From JAKPNF01 sp031556275 (GTDB taxonomy: Bacteria > Verrucomicrobiota > Verrucomicrobiia > Opitutales > JAKPNF01): a stretch of 13,026 nt of DNA. Below are positions 13,002 to 13,026 of this stretch, in pieces; position 1 is the stretch's first letter, and every line of letters starts with the position of its first letter. The notes under the pieces are model-generated. The model was not told the origin of the DNA and did no database searches. It saw only the letters and a program-made list of their open reading frames with translations. A program made the position numbers and the translations under genes. The DNA lies in the NCBI GenBank assembly GCA_031556275.1, contig JAVBTG010000088.1, positions 1 through 13,026 on the forward strand, written 5' to 3'.

Positions 13002-13026
13002 TAGGGTGTGTCTTCAAATTCAAACC
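13002..13026. mobile_element. Partial copy of the ffh-associated MITE-like repeat, cut by window end
   Basis: The last 25 bases begin TAGGGTGTGTCTTCAAATTC and match the left end of the element at 1103 (TAGGCTGTGTTTGAAAATTG) at about 19 of 24 positions after the initial T, including the leading TA and the AAACC that follows. The rest lies outside the window. It sits upstream of the lipoprotein gene, about 73 bp from its start. Confidence 0.55.

Noticed and set aside
1..13026. A defence, secretion or biosynthetic gene cluster
   Set aside because: Every convincing gene belongs to core metabolism, repair, targeting or small envelope/regulatory families; no co-located effector, toxin, nuclease or cluster signature was found.

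Overview
This 13 kb window is GC-rich, densely packed bacterial chromosome carrying mostly housekeeping and biosynthetic genes. The Ffh sequence (including a GDAALGQEAV stretch), the class I KARI, the SGNH/DUF4886-type secreted protein and the long hairpin repeats suggest a member of the PVC superphylum, perhaps Verrucomicrobiota. That placement is inference from protein flavour only; no rRNA or phylogenetic marker was compared. None of the annotated starts has a clear Shine-Dalgarno sequence at normal spacing.

Layout. (1) 1-2760: the 3' part of ffh (+) converges on a hemD-trpF pair (-), with a bidirectional terminator between them. A 160-bp palindromic, TA-flanked repeat sits exactly in the ffh stop codon. 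(2) 2760-4440: a DapA/NanA-superfamily lyase (-) is divergent from a small zinc-ribbon/TM2 membrane protein (+). A G9 tract lies between them, and a strong bidirectional terminator follows the TM2 gene. (3) 4457-6147: tRNA-Val(UAC), ilvN and ilvC run as one minus-strand cluster, so a valine tRNA heads two valine-pathway genes. (4) 6148-6702: a 555-bp gene-free stretch holds a nested 420-bp inverted structure. It consists of two covarying long hairpins of one repeat family, capped by two near-identical small stem-loops in opposite orientation. (5) 6703-11396: asd (-) and an L,D-transpeptidase-like gene (+) diverge from overlapping start codons. The transpeptidase is followed by a DinG-like Fe-S helicase and an exported SGNH-like protein. 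(6) 11428-12929: three minus-strand reading frames. A putative lipoprotein is cut by one in-frame TAA from a following ORF in the same frame, and a PTS EIIA type-2 domain protein comes next. The window ends just inside a second copy of the ffh-associated repeat.

Functionally the window is a mix: protein targeting (ffh), tetrapyrrole (hemD), tryptophan (trpF), branched-chain amino acid (ilvN, ilvC, tRNA-Val) and aspartate-family (asd) biosynthesis, DNA repair (dinG-like), and envelope or regulatory genes. I see no phage, IS transposase, CRISPR array, defence cassette or secondary-metabolite cluster. The most interesting material is non-coding: two families of long palindromic repeats, one with compensatory base changes between copies. 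The split lipoprotein reading frame is the other item worth attention.
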